NCBI GenBank assembly: GCA_018268935.1
Contig: JAFDVS010000017.1
Coordinates: forward strand, 1 to 44,136
Source of the DNA: Acidobacteriota bacterium
GTDB lineage: Bacteria; Acidobacteriota; Terriglobia; Bryobacterales; Bryobacteraceae
DNA length: 44,136 nucleotides
Reading direction: 5' to 3'
In this document: positions 26,169 to 34,791 of the stretch, piece by piece
Position numbering within the stretch: position 1 is the first letter of the stretch
Layout: every line of letters starts with the position of its first letter
Position numbers and translations under genes: made by a program
The notes under the pieces: model-generated
Told to the model about the DNA's origin: nothing
Databases searched by the model: none
What the model saw: the letters and a program-made list of their open reading frames with translations, nothing else

Positions 26169-27218
26169 TCAGTGGCGGCCTGCACCTTTCAACGAAGCAT
26201 CCGGCAGCGGCGTCGACGCCGTATGCGGAGGCAGCACTGGATGCGTCACACTCGGCTGCCGCCCGGTGAGCGTGTGTAGAAACGCCACAATCGCATCCGT
26301 CTCCTTCTCCGTTAGCGTCGCTCCCAACTGCGACGAACCCATGATCGCCACAGCCTGCTTCAGATCCCAAACTTTGCCCGAATGAAAATACGGCGCGGTC
26401 AACGTAATGTTCCGCAGCGACGGCGACTTGAAAACATATTCATCGCTCGCTGTTTTGGTCACCGCAAAGCGGCCCTTGTCTCCAGGAGGCAGCACTTCCC
26501 CGCCCGGCTTGGCGACGACACCAAACGGAAAATAGCCCTGCCCTCCAAGGTTCACACCACCGTGGCAACTGCGGCATCCCTTGGCCATGAAGGCCTGCAA
26601 CCCCTCCTTCTCCTGCGCATTCAATGCGCCACCCTCACCGCGCAGATAGCGGTCAAACGCGGAATCCGGAGTGAGAAGCGTCGCTTCAAACACCTCAATC
26701 GCCCGGGCCATGTTCTCGAAAGTCACCGGATCGGCTTCCCCTGGAAACGCCTTCTGGAATTGCGACACATAGCCAGGGATGCTCTTCAGTGTCTTCACCG
26801 AACGATCCGGCGTGCTGTTCATCTCCACGGCAGCTTGCACCGGCCCCATCGCCTGTTCCTTTAGATCCTTCGCCCGCCCATCCCAGAACTGAGCCATGTT
26901 GAACACCGCGTTCAACACCGTCGGACTATTCCGAGGACCCTTTTGCCACCCATGGCCAATCGAAGTTTCCAGCAAATCTACTCCGCCCAGGCCAACGTTG
27001 TGACACGTATTGCAGCTGATCAGCCAACTCGCCGACAGCCGCGGATCGAAGAAGAGCATCTTTCCCAACTCCAGCTTCGCCGGATTAGAAGGATTCGACT
27101 TCAATACCGGCGCAGCATTGGGGACGGGCCGGAAGGCGGCCTGCGCCTGCTTCAGCAGAGCGTCCTGCGCCATCAGGGGAACGGTCAGCACTAATGCGAC
27201 AAGACAGCGGAGAAACAT
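26169..27218 (-). CDS. Dihaem cytochrome c peroxidase/MauG-family protein
   Basis: A 349-residue exported protein with a signal peptide (about residues 1-18, ending LMAQ). It has two c-type haem sites, CNTCH at 69-73 and CRSCH at 215-219, with the family segments LGKMLFFDPRLS before haem 1, RNSPTVLNAVFN between them, and FKSPSLRNITLTAPYFHSG after haem 2. It reduces hydrogen peroxide or carries out other long-range oxidations in the periplasm; a MauG-like role cannot be excluded. It starts directly after the DUF2892 gene stop. Its own stop is 9 bases from that of the convergent ExbB-like gene. Confidence 0.93.
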   Translation of the reverse strand: MFLRCLVALVLTVPLMAQDALLKQAQAAFRPVPNAAPVLKSNPSNPAKLELGKMLFFDPRLSASWLISCNTCHNVGLGGVDLLETSIGHGWQKGPRNSPTVLNAVFNMAQFWDGRAKDLKEQAMGPVQAAVEMNSTPDRSVKTLKSIPGYVSQFQKAFPGEADPVTFENMARAIEVFEATLLTPDSAFDRYLRGEGGALNAQEKEGLQAFMAKGCRSCHGGVNLGGQGYFPFGVVAKPGGEVLPPGDKGRFAVTKTASDEYVFKSPSLRNITLTAPYFHSGKVWDLKQAVAIMGSSQLGATLTEKETDAIVAFLHTLTGRQPSVTHPVLPPHTASTPLPDASLKGAGRH

Positions 27219-27425
27219 TTAGGCACAACCTCCGGAGGTGGCCGGCACCCCCAACTTCTTGAGTATGGTGATCATCGGACACCAGTTCGTAAATGCGGAT
27301 TGGAACAGGTTCAGGCCCACAAAACCCGTGAAAAGAAACCAGCGTGGATCCACCCAGTAGCCAAGCGCTACGGAGAGCATCACAAAAAAGCCCGCGATCA
27401 GGCGAAGGTATCGATCTACCGTCAT
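27219..27425 (-). CDS. DUF2892 small membrane protein (YgaP C-terminal type)
   Basis: A 68-residue protein with two membrane helices (about residues 6-25 and 28-45), then NWCPMITILKKLGVP, which matches the DUF2892 family found fused to rhodanese in YgaP. The conserved Cys-Pro in NWCP is present. ATG 27425 has AGGAG 8 bases upstream; a longer frame upstream lacks support. The stop touches the MauG-type gene start, so the two are co-translated. Role unknown; YgaP relatives handle sulfur or cyanide-derived species at the inner membrane. Confidence 0.85.
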   Translation of the reverse strand: MTVDRYLRLIAGFFVMLSVALGYWVDPRWFLFTGFVGLNLFQSAFTNWCPMITILKKLGVPATSGGCA

Positions 27426-27489
27426 GGCATCACTCCTTTCCCCGGTAGATGCGTTCGCTACCCCTTTGGTGACAAACCAGCCCGGAGAA

Positions 27490-28479
27490 TCACCATCCCG
27501 CCTTCTCATAGGCTTCAAACACGATCTTTGTCGTCTTCAGATACTCCCGCCCGGAGGTCTCGAAGGCCTCACCCGAGCCAAGGCAATCCACAAAGTGCCG
27601 CAGGGTTTGATACGCACTATCGCCACGATAGCCAACACTTGGCAACTCGTACACATGCTCGCGCGCCGGTGCGTCCACCGGCCGGATCCAGATCCGCCCG
27701 TCACCGGCCAGCGACAGTACACCGTACTCCCCCTCAATCCGCATATCCCCCATCACCGGTCCTTCCTGCTCCGCCGTGCTCAACCGGTTCCCATCAATCA
27801 TCCCCGTCAGCCCGTCGCCCTCAAACGTCAACAGCACCACATCCTCCCCGCGAACATACGGATTCACCCGCCGTAGCAACGCATCGCGCAGCCGCAAATC
27901 CCCAACCAGAAATCGCGCCGTGTCAATGAAGTGAATCATCGTCTCAATGAGAAGCAGACGCGGCATATCCACGAAGTAAGGCTGCCGCGCATAAGGATGC
28001 TCCCCCACCCCATCCGCCACGCGATGCCGCAGGGCGAAGTAAAAGGGTTTCCCGATCACTCCGGAATCGAGCAATCGCTTCAACTCCCGAAACCACGCCT
28101 GCCAACGCCAGTTCTCATTCGCCATCAACCGCACCGAGCGCTGCTCGCAACACTCCACCATGCGCTCGGCATCCGTCAGTGTCGGAGCCAGCGGTTTTTG
28201 GCATAGCACCGCGATTCCCAGATCCGCGGCCGCCATAGCGATCTCCAAATGCGAGTCCGGCCGCGTCACAATGTCCACGAAGTCCGGCTTCTCCCGTTCC
28301 AGCATGCGGCGATAGTCAAAGTAGCCGCGCTCTATCCCATGCTCCCGCCCGAAGTGAAACGCCTTGTCCTGCTCCACGTCGCAGCACGCCACCATCGACA
28401 CCCGGTCCCGCATCCGGTTCCACGCGTCCATATGGATCCGCGCAAAATAACCGCAGCCTGCCAACACTCCTCGCATCAT
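27490..28479 (-). CDS. Gfo/Idh/MocA-family oxidoreductase, cytosolic, with QKP in place of EKP
   Basis: A 329-residue protein with Rossmann motif GCGYFA at 8-13 and the family substrate motif changed to QKP at 94-96 (VLCQKPLAP); the catalytic lysine is kept. It has no signal peptide, unlike the Gfo/Idh protein at 15588-16688. ATG 28479 has GGGAG 7 bases upstream and is preferred over a start 18 bases earlier. It follows the PQQ-propeller gene by 14 bases. It probably oxidises a sugar or sugar acid with NAD(P). NENWRWQAWFRELKRLL is typical of the subgroup. Confidence 0.88.
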   Translation of the reverse strand: MMRGVLAGCGYFARIHMDAWNRMRDRVSMVACCDVEQDKAFHFGREHGIERGYFDYRRMLEREKPDFVDIVTRPDSHLEIAMAAADLGIAVLCQKPLAPTLTDAERMVECCEQRSVRLMANENWRWQAWFRELKRLLDSGVIGKPFYFALRHRVADGVGEHPYARQPYFVDMPRLLLIETMIHFIDTARFLVGDLRLRDALLRRVNPYVRGEDVVLLTFEGDGLTGMIDGNRLSTAEQEGPVMGDMRIEGEYGVLSLAGDGRIWIRPVDAPAREHVYELPSVGYRGDSAYQTLRHFVDCLGSGEAFETSGREYLKTTKIVFEAYEKAGW

Positions 28480-28493
28480 CGCGGCACTCCCTT

Positions 28494-29678
28494 TCACTGC
28501 AGCCGGAACGCCGTGATCGCGCTCTCGTTCCGTAGAAAAATTCTTCCGTCCGCAACCGCCGGATACGCCCGCACCACCCCGTCCAGTAACCGGTATTTCC
28601 CGGTCGCCTGAAACTGCTTCGGATCCGCTTTCGCCGTCACCAACTCACCGTCTTCGCGCAGCACCAGAAGCGTGTCTCCGGCCAGAGTCACAGTGCCCGC
28701 GCGCATCCCATCCACACTCCACAAAACCTTGCCCGTCCGCAGTTCCACCGCGCGCAGTTGCTGGCCCTCTTCCTGCCGCCCGTGAAACCCATACAACACT
28801 CCGTTCAGATGTACCGGTGTCGAATAGTGGCAGGAAAGCGAATCGTCGTTCGACCACAGCTTCCGATACGACGTTCCCTTCACTTCCAGCGCAATCGCTC
28901 CCGTTCCGTAGCTCGCTGATAGAAACAGCACATCGCCGGCCACCACCGGCATGGCCGCGTTCACGGAGGCTTGTGAGCGCGCCCGCCACGGCAGTTGGTG
29001 CCGCGCCTTCCCCGCAGCCGCATCCACATCCACCAATCCGGCCCGCGTCAGAAACAACACCCGCCGCAGTCCGCCCAGCATTGCCGCTACCGGCGAAGAG
29101 TATCCAGCCTCGTCATTGGTCACCTGCCACAAAGTCTTGCCGCTATTTGCATCAAACGCCACTATCCCCGCGTCCGGCCCGCCCACATTCACCAGCACCT
29201 TTCCACCCTCCACAATCGGACCGCTTGCCGCCCCGAAGAATCCCTTGCGCACGCGGAACTTCGCATGTGTATCTTCGCTCCAGACTTTCTTCCCATCGGC
29301 CAGATTCACGCAGTGCAGTTGCCCCTCGGCGCCAAACGTATATACCTTCCCGCCTTCGATTGCCGGCGCCGCGCGCGGCCCTTCGTCAAACCCGAAATCA
29401 TCGCGATACGAAGTGGAGTATCCGTAACTCCAGATCTTCGCGCCCGTCGCCGGATTCCACGCCTCCACCAATTCCTTTCCACCATCGCGGTAAAACACGA
29501 TCAGCTTTCCCTGCGCTGCCGAAGGTGCGGCAAAGCCGGCGCCGATGCTCTTCTTCCACAATTGACCCGCCGGCGCGCGCCCAGCCCCCGAATAGACGCC
29601 GTCGCGATTCGGCCCGCGCAACTGCGGCCAGTCCTGCGCCTGCAACCACCGGCACGCCACGCATACAATCAGGAACAT
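28494..29678 (-). CDS. Secreted PQQ-type beta-propeller protein
   Basis: A 394-residue protein from ATG 29678 with a signal peptide (MFLIVCVACRWLQAQ) and then DWPQLRGPNRDGVYSG, the standard start of PQQ-binding-like propellers in this phylum. About seven blades follow, with GK-W and tryptophan-docking motifs such as GKKVWSEDTH and GKTLWQVTN. No clear PQQ ligands or dehydrogenase signature are visible, so it is probably a BamB-like or binding propeller rather than an alcohol dehydrogenase. AGAGGG lies about 9 bases before the start. A second start at 29708 is possible. The ATG overlaps the divergent DUF1080 gene's ATG in CATG. Confidence 0.82.
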   Translation of the reverse strand: MFLIVCVACRWLQAQDWPQLRGPNRDGVYSGAGRAPAGQLWKKSIGAGFAAPSAAQGKLIVFYRDGGKELVEAWNPATGAKIWSYGYSTSYRDDFGFDEGPRAAPAIEGGKVYTFGAEGQLHCVNLADGKKVWSEDTHAKFRVRKGFFGAASGPIVEGGKVLVNVGGPDAGIVAFDANSGKTLWQVTNDEAGYSSPVAAMLGGLRRVLFLTRAGLVDVDAAAGKARHQLPWRARSQASVNAAMPVVAGDVLFLSASYGTGAIALEVKGTSYRKLWSNDDSLSCHYSTPVHLNGVLYGFHGRQEEGQQLRAVELRTGKVLWSVDGMRAGTVTLAGDTLLVLREDGELVTAKADPKQFQATGKYRLLDGVVRAYPAVADGRIFLRNESAITAFRLQ

Positions 29679-30285
29679 GAGAACTGCCCTCTTGTTTGCC
29701 TTCTCCATGGCTGCTTTCGCCCAGGACGGCTTTCGCCCACTGTTCAACGGAAAGAACCTCAACGAATGGATTGTCGATACACCCGGGCTGTGGCGGGTGG
29801 AAAAGGGCGTGATCATCGGCGTATCTCCAGGTCTCAAATACAACGATTTCCTCCGTACCAAGAAACACTACAGGAATTTCGTCCTCAAAGCCACTTTTCG
29901 CATGACGGACGAAACCGGCAAGGCAAACTCCGGTATCCAGTTTCGCAGCAAACCGATGGAGGGCTCGCACGAAGTTATCGGCTACCAGGCTGATATGGGC
30001 CAGCAGTATTGGGGATGCCTCTACGATGAGTCGCGGCGCAAGAAAGTGCTCACCCAAGCCAGCCCAGCAGCCCTCGCCTCCCTGCGCAAAGGAGACTGGA
30101 ACGAATATGTGATCACTGCCCAGGGCAATCGCATAGAACTGACGTTAAACGGCATCAGGAGCGTGGAGTGGATGGAAAACGAACCCGGCATCGAGCAATC
30201 CGGTTTCATCGCTCTCCAACTCCACGGTGGTCCCCCGCTGCAGATGGAGTTCAAAAAACTGCTCATCAAGGTGCTGCCGGATTGA
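29677..30285 (+). CDS. Secreted DUF1080 (3-keto-disaccharide hydrolase domain) protein
   Basis: A 202-residue protein with a signal peptide (MRTALLFAFSMAAFAQ) and one DUF1080 domain: DGFRPLFNGKNLNEWIV at the N-terminus, then a jelly-roll with GIQFRSKP and YQADMGQQYWGCLYDESRR. Some members hydrolyse 3-keto-glycosides in periplasmic sugar degradation, which fits the Gfo/Idh and PQQ-type genes nearby. AGGA lies only a few bases before the ATG. The stop TGA at 30283-30285 overlaps the TTG start of the VWFA gene. The start codon is shared in a palindromic CATG with the divergent propeller gene. Confidence 0.87.
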   Translation: MRTALLFAFSMAAFAQDGFRPLFNGKNLNEWIVDTPGLWRVEKGVIIGVSPGLKYNDFLRTKKHYRNFVLKATFRMTDETGKANSGIQFRSKPMEGSHEVIGYQADMGQQYWGCLYDESRRKKVLTQASPAALASLRKGDWNEYVITAQGNRIELTLNGIRSVEWMENEPGIEQSGFIALQLHGGPPLQMEFKKLLIKVLPD

Positions 30286-31178
30286 TCCTCTCCACCTTGC
30301 TGCTTTCCCTGTGGGCCGCGGCCAGCTCGCAGGACGCCGTCTTCCGCGCCAGTGTCGCCCTGGTGCGCGCGGATGCCCAAGTCATCGAAAGCGGCAACAT
30401 CGTCCGTAATCTCACGAAAGAGGATTTCATTCTTCGCGACAACGGCGAACCACGCGAGATCCTCTACTTCGGTCAGGAAGATGAGCCGCTCGATGTCATT
30501 GTTGTACTCGACACCAGCGGCAGTATGGACAAGGCAATCCAGCAAGTTCGCGACGCGGCGCGTGAGGCGCTGCGCGCCCTGCGCCCCACGGATCGTGTAG
30601 CTGTCACCCGTTTCACCCGGCATCCCTCCACAGCAATCCCATTCACCGAAGATCGCGCACGAGTGGAACAGGCCATCGCTGAGATCTGCAGCCGTCCGTT
30701 CGGCGGAGGCACCGACATCCTGGGAGCCCTCCAGCACGCTTCCGATCAATTTCTTGGTCTCGCCCGCACACGCCGCCGCCGTGCCATTCTCATCATCACC
30801 GACGGCCAGAGTCAATCCTATTCCCCACAACAGGCGGCCCTGCGTAAACTCTGGGAGGCCGACGCTGTCCTCAACGCCTTGCAAGTCAAAGGCCCGCGCT
30901 TCCTCAACGGAGGCATGAACCTCCGCATGCGGCTGATGGGCGTTGATCTGAAGGAACTAGCCGCTGAAACGGGCGGCGAAGTGGTGAAAGCCACCCGTAT
31001 CGGCGACGACTTCCAGCGCACCCTGGAGCGCATGCGCCTCCGCTACAGCATCCACTTTGCGCCGAAAGAAGGCACATCCGGCCAGCAACGTGCCGTTAGC
31101 ATCGAATTGAGCGAAGCCGCGCGCAGACGGCATCCATCCGCGCGTGTGCATGCCCGCAAAGCTTACGTGTGCCCTTAG
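30282..31178 (+). CDS. VWFA-related exported protein (acidobacterial TIGR03436 type)
   Basis: A 298-residue protein with a signal peptide (ILSTLLLSLWAAASSQ) and an N-terminal strand region typical of the acidobacterial family (VRNLTKEDFILRDNGEP). A von Willebrand A domain follows with a complete metal site: DTSGS at 77-81, Thr144 and Asp174 in ITDG. It probably binds a protein or surface ligand through a divalent metal. TTG at 30282 is chosen because it overlaps the DUF1080 stop as TTGA and starts the signal peptide directly. The only other starts lie inside the DUF1080 gene. The stop codon overlaps that of the convergent TonB-receptor-like gene. Confidence 0.85.
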   Translation: MILSTLLLSLWAAASSQDAVFRASVALVRADAQVIESGNIVRNLTKEDFILRDNGEPREILYFGQEDEPLDVIVVLDTSGSMDKAIQQVRDAAREALRALRPTDRVAVTRFTRHPSTAIPFTEDRARVEQAIAEICSRPFGGGTDILGALQHASDQFLGLARTRRRRAILIITDGQSQSYSPQQAALRKLWEADAVLNALQVKGPRFLNGGMNLRMRLMGVDLKELAAETGGEVVKATRIGDDFQRTLERMRLRYSIHFAPKEGTSGQQRAVSIELSEAARRRHPSARVHARKAYVCP

Positions 31179-34100
31179 TAGCTGAACCGCAGACCGAACT
31201 GGATCTGCCGCGGCACATTCGCCTGCAGCAGACGGATCAGCCCGAAGTCAGCCGACGTGATACTAGTCTGCGGACCGCTGAACACCACGTTGTTAAACGC
31301 GTTGAACAACTCCGTCCGGAAATCCAGGGACATGCGCTCATTAATGCTGAACCGCTTCTCAATCAGCATGTCCCAGTTCTTGATTCCGGGCACACGCACA
31401 TCCGGCAGGTTCCGGCTCACGTTCCCGAAAGTGAACTGTGGCGCCCGCACGAACGCATTCTTGTTGAAGTAAACGGCGCCGTCCTCCAACTTCGGATTGG
31501 AGATGCCGCCTTTCTCCCCGGTCGCATTCGGCCGCGCGCTTCCGCCAAACGAGTTCGAGTCGTTCGGATTCGTTAGCTGTACCGGCGTTCCGTTATCCCA
31601 CGTAAAGTACACACCGGTGGACCATCCGCCGACAATCCGCGCCATCACGCCTTTGTTCACGTGTGGCTTGCCAACACCGAACGGGAGTTCGTAGCGCAGG
31701 CTGAGGCGCACCACATCGGGAATGTCGTAATACGACAGCGAACGGTCACAAGCGAAGCAGTTGTTGTTGTTAAAACCAGCCGGCCCCAGGAATGTTCCGA
31801 AGTCGCCCACATTGTCAATCAGCTTTGAATGCGTGTAAGCAAACAGCAGGGCCAGCCCATCGGCAAATCGCCGCTCCACGCGCATTTGCATCGCGTGATA
31901 CGTCGAATGGCCCACCGGAGCCTGGCTCGCCGACGCGCCCGTAAACTGAGGGAAAGGCCGCAGCAATTGTCCACGCTGGATTGTCGACCGGCTCAACGTG
32001 GAAGTCGGTTCGGTGATAATGCCAAAGAACGGATTGTTCACCGTCGCGTTGAGCTGTGTGCCAAGCGAAAGGAACTGGTCAGGCAACTGGTTGTACTGCA
32101 CACCGGAAGGCAGCGCCACACCGGAGGAACCGGCGTATCCAATCTCAAACACCGTCTGCCACGGTAACTGCCGCTGCACGTCCAGCGACCACTGCATCTG
32201 ATACGGCAACCGCTGTTGGCGCACCGGCCCGGAAATGCCTTGGCCGAGATTGGTGGACAAACCAAGCGAACTGCCTGTCGGCTGGATGAAGCCGCCCGGC
32301 AGCGGATTCGACAGGTTGTACAGCGGCGTCACACCATCCGCCTGCGACACCAGCGAATTCGTCGTCGCGGAAAAACCCAACGCCGCATCGGTGTTCGGGG
32401 CAATCGAAGAAGTAAACACTCCAAACCCGGTACGAATCGCCGTCTTCGAATTCAGCTCATACGCCAATCCGATTCGTGGATCCCAATTGTTGCGGTCCGC
32501 AACCTGCGTCCGCCGTCCCACGCCGTTCACGCCGACAAAGCCCACTCCGCCACGCAGTCCCGTCATTCCCTGAACCTTGCCTTCCAACGGGCTCACCGAA
32601 TCCATGTCCAGGAACACATACTGATTCATGTCTTCCGTGCGTGGCAGTTCCAGCGAATACCGCATACCTAACGTCATCGTCAGTCGCGGCATCAGCTTCC
32701 ATTCATCCTGGAAGTAGACCGCATAGTACGGATGACGGTGGAACTCGATCGGCCTGATCTGATAGCTCACCGATGCTATCCCCAACATCAGGTCAGCTAG
32801 CCCGCGCCCCGTCCGGGCAGCCGCGCTTTGCGGATTCGGCCCGCCGGTGAACGCTCCCGACGTACTGATCGCCAGCGGCGAAGATTGGTCGATCGACACC
32901 GGGAAGCGCCGGAAATCCGCGCCCATCTTGAACGTGTGCGCCCCGCGCAGCATCGTCATCGAAGCGTTGTATTGCCACGTCCGCGACTTCACCGCGTTGT
33001 AGCCGGTACCCGTCACACCAAGCTGCGTCAGCCCGCCGATGGTAAACCGCGGGAAATACTTCACCCGCTGCCCGTCCACCAGGCTACGCGGCAACCCGAG
33101 CGAAGTCTGGTCAAAATCCAGACTCAACGGTGTCCGGTTCGTTTCGCTCTGCGCCAGCGAGAAGTGATGCTGGAAGATCGTGCCGGCGCCCATCGTCCAA
33201 GTGTGATTGCCGACAATGTTGATTCCCGGAATCCGGTTCGGCGTCTCCACAGGCGAGGCGGAGTGCCCGAACACCAGCGGCTGCGCATTAATGTTCTGGA
33301 ACCAGTTGTAGCGCACAAACGCCGTATGCTTCGCATTAATCTGATGATCCACGCGGGCATCCACACGATTCCCATCCAGCGCGTTCGCCGCGGCTACATA
33401 AAAGTTGCTGATATCCGATTGCCCGAGTCCTCGCTGCGTCGCCGCTGGATAGTACTTCATCACTGCCGCCGCAATGGGATTGATCAGCGACGAAGGAATC
33501 AGATTCCCTGGAAACAGCGTGCGGACGTAGCGCGTCGTCCCCGCCGGCCGGTCCGGGTCGAGTTGCGTCGTGCGCGGGTCATAGATCAGGAACGGTGCCC
33601 CGTTCGTATCCCTCGACTGCGAGAAGTTCCCCGCCCGCTCCAACTCCGTCGGCACGTTCCCCGTGTATGGGTTAAGGCTCCGCTGGCGTAATCCTTCAAA
33701 AGCGAAAAACCAGAAAGTGCGCCCCTTGCCGTTGTACAGCTTCGGGATCAGCACCGGCCCGCCGCTTGTCAACCCGAACTGATTCCGTTGGAACGTGGGC
33801 TTCGTAGTCAACCCGGCCCGGTTCGAATTGAACCCTGCCGCATCCAGCACCGAATTGCGCAGAAACTCATGGAACGTTCCATGCAGATCGTTGGTGCCGG
33901 ACTTGATCGAAAAGCTCACCACGCCTCCACCGGTCCGGCCAAACTCAGCCGCATAAGGAGATGTGTTGACCTTGAACTCCTGGATCGAATCCAATTGCGG
34001 CATCGCCGAGACCTGATTGTTGTAGGTGCCGGTGTTAGCTGCTCCATCGATGAGAATCTCGCTCGTCGAGCCACGTCCCCCGTTGACACGAAAGTTGTTC

Positions 34101-34618
34101 GTCGTCGACTGGGAAGCGGTGTTATCGCCAGCCAGCCGCCCCGTGGTTACACCCGGCACATTCGCCAGCAGCAGATAGGGATTGCGAATGTTCAGCGGAA
34201 TCGACATCAGGAACTTGTTCTCCACCACAGTGCCTCGATCAGGACGGCTGGTGGTCAGCAGCGGAGCGGTATCACTCACTGTAATCGATTCCTTCACTTC
34301 CCCAGGCTGAAGCGTCAAATTGATGGTGCGCGCCTGGCCGATCTCCAACCGCATCGACTCGATCCGCGCCTCCCGGAATCCCGTCGCCGACGCCACGATG
34401 TCGTAAGCGCCCGGAGAGAGGGGTGGGGTTACGTAGTAGCCTTCGTTGTTGGTGGTAGTTGCCGTGCGCACGCCTGTCGCACGGTTACTGATCTCCACCT
34501 TCGCGTTCGGAAGCGCCGCTTCGCTCGAATCCACGATCCGGCCCGATATCACCGGGTTCTGCGCAAGCACCGGCGCTGCGGCTAAGACGCCGCAAATAAG
34601 CAGGTTACGAAAATTCAT
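31175..34618 (-). CDS. TonB-dependent receptor-like protein with carboxypeptidase-regulatory domain
   Basis: A 1147-residue outer-membrane receptor with a signal peptide (residues 1-19). A carboxypeptidase-regulatory-like domain spans about 22-105 (ISGRIVDSSEAALPNAKVEI). A plug follows, with FRVNGGRGSTSEILIDG near 180 and EFGRTGGGVVSFSIKSGTN near 225, then a large barrel ending RQIQFGLRFSY with the C-terminal aromatic expected for outer-membrane insertion. It is a typical acidobacterial Oar/TonB-receptor-like protein, likely importing or displaying a glycan or peptide; substrate unknown. AGAGGT precedes the ATG. The stop overlaps the VWFA gene stop, so there is no terminator between them. Confidence 0.9.
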   Translation of the reverse strand: MNFRNLLICGVLAAAPVLAQNPVISGRIVDSSEAALPNAKVEISNRATGVRTATTTNNEGYYVTPPLSPGAYDIVASATGFREARIESMRLEIGQARTINLTLQPGEVKESITVSDTAPLLTTSRPDRGTVVENKFLMSIPLNIRNPYLLLANVPGVTTGRLAGDNTASQSTTNNFRVNGGRGSTSEILIDGAANTGTYNNQVSAMPQLDSIQEFKVNTSPYAAEFGRTGGGVVSFSIKSGTNDLHGTFHEFLRNSVLDAAGFNSNRAGLTTKPTFQRNQFGLTSGGPVLIPKLYNGKGRTFWFFAFEGLRQRSLNPYTGNVPTELERAGNFSQSRDTNGAPFLIYDPRTTQLDPDRPAGTTRYVRTLFPGNLIPSSLINPIAAAVMKYYPAATQRGLGQSDISNFYVAAANALDGNRVDARVDHQINAKHTAFVRYNWFQNINAQPLVFGHSASPVETPNRIPGINIVGNHTWTMGAGTIFQHHFSLAQSETNRTPLSLDFDQTSLGLPRSLVDGQRVKYFPRFTIGGLTQLGVTGTGYNAVKSRTWQYNASMTMLRGAHTFKMGADFRRFPVSIDQSSPLAISTSGAFTGGPNPQSAAARTGRGLADLMLGIASVSYQIRPIEFHRHPYYAVYFQDEWKLMPRLTMTLGMRYSLELPRTEDMNQYVFLDMDSVSPLEGKVQGMTGLRGGVGFVGVNGVGRRTQVADRNNWDPRIGLAYELNSKTAIRTGFGVFTSSIAPNTDAALGFSATTNSLVSQADGVTPLYNLSNPLPGGFIQPTGSSLGLSTNLGQGISGPVRQQRLPYQMQWSLDVQRQLPWQTVFEIGYAGSSGVALPSGVQYNQLPDQFLSLGTQLNATVNNPFFGIITEPTSTLSRSTIQRGQLLRPFPQFTGASASQAPVGHSTYHAMQMRVERRFADGLALLFAYTHSKLIDNVGDFGTFLGPAGFNNNNCFACDRSLSYYDIPDVVRLSLRYELPFGVGKPHVNKGVMARIVGGWSTGVYFTWDNGTPVQLTNPNDSNSFGGSARPNATGEKGGISNPKLEDGAVYFNKNAFVRAPQFTFGNVSRNLPDVRVPGIKNWDMLIEKRFSINERMSLDFRTELFNAFNNVVFSGPQTSITSADFGLIRLLQANVPRQIQFGLRFSY

Positions 34619-34716
34619 GAGACAGACCTCTGAGCTGTAACGAAACTGAAATCATTGTGCCACAGACTCGCGCCGGAGCGGTAAGTGGAACCAGAACCAA
34701 GGTTTGCTTCGTACTC

Positions 34717-34725
34717 TGAGATAAT
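34717..34725 (+). promoter_or_regulatory. Possible extended -10 promoter of the membrane kinase gene
   Basis: TG at 34717-34718, one base, then GATAAT at 34720-34725 resembles an extended -10 element (5 of 6 matches to TATAAT). It would start transcription near 34732, about 60 bases before the kinase start. No good -35 is visible, which is acceptable for an extended -10. Confidence 0.35.
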
Positions 34726-34751
34726 GGAGTTTAAACAATTTGATCTGAAAC

Positions 34752-34786
34752 CTATCTCTTGTTCGCGTAATCTAGTAAGGAGATAG
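34752..34786 (+). promoter_or_regulatory. Inverted repeat that would sequester the Shine-Dalgarno of the kinase gene
   Basis: CTATCTC at 34752-34758 and GAGATAG at 34780-34786 pair perfectly. One wobble and one further pair extend the stem to 9 pairs, with a 17-base loop. The 3' arm covers AAGGAG at 34777-34782, the Shine-Dalgarno 9 bases before the GTG at 34792. Folding would limit ribosome access. Confidence 0.45.
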
Positions 34787-34791
34787 ATGAG

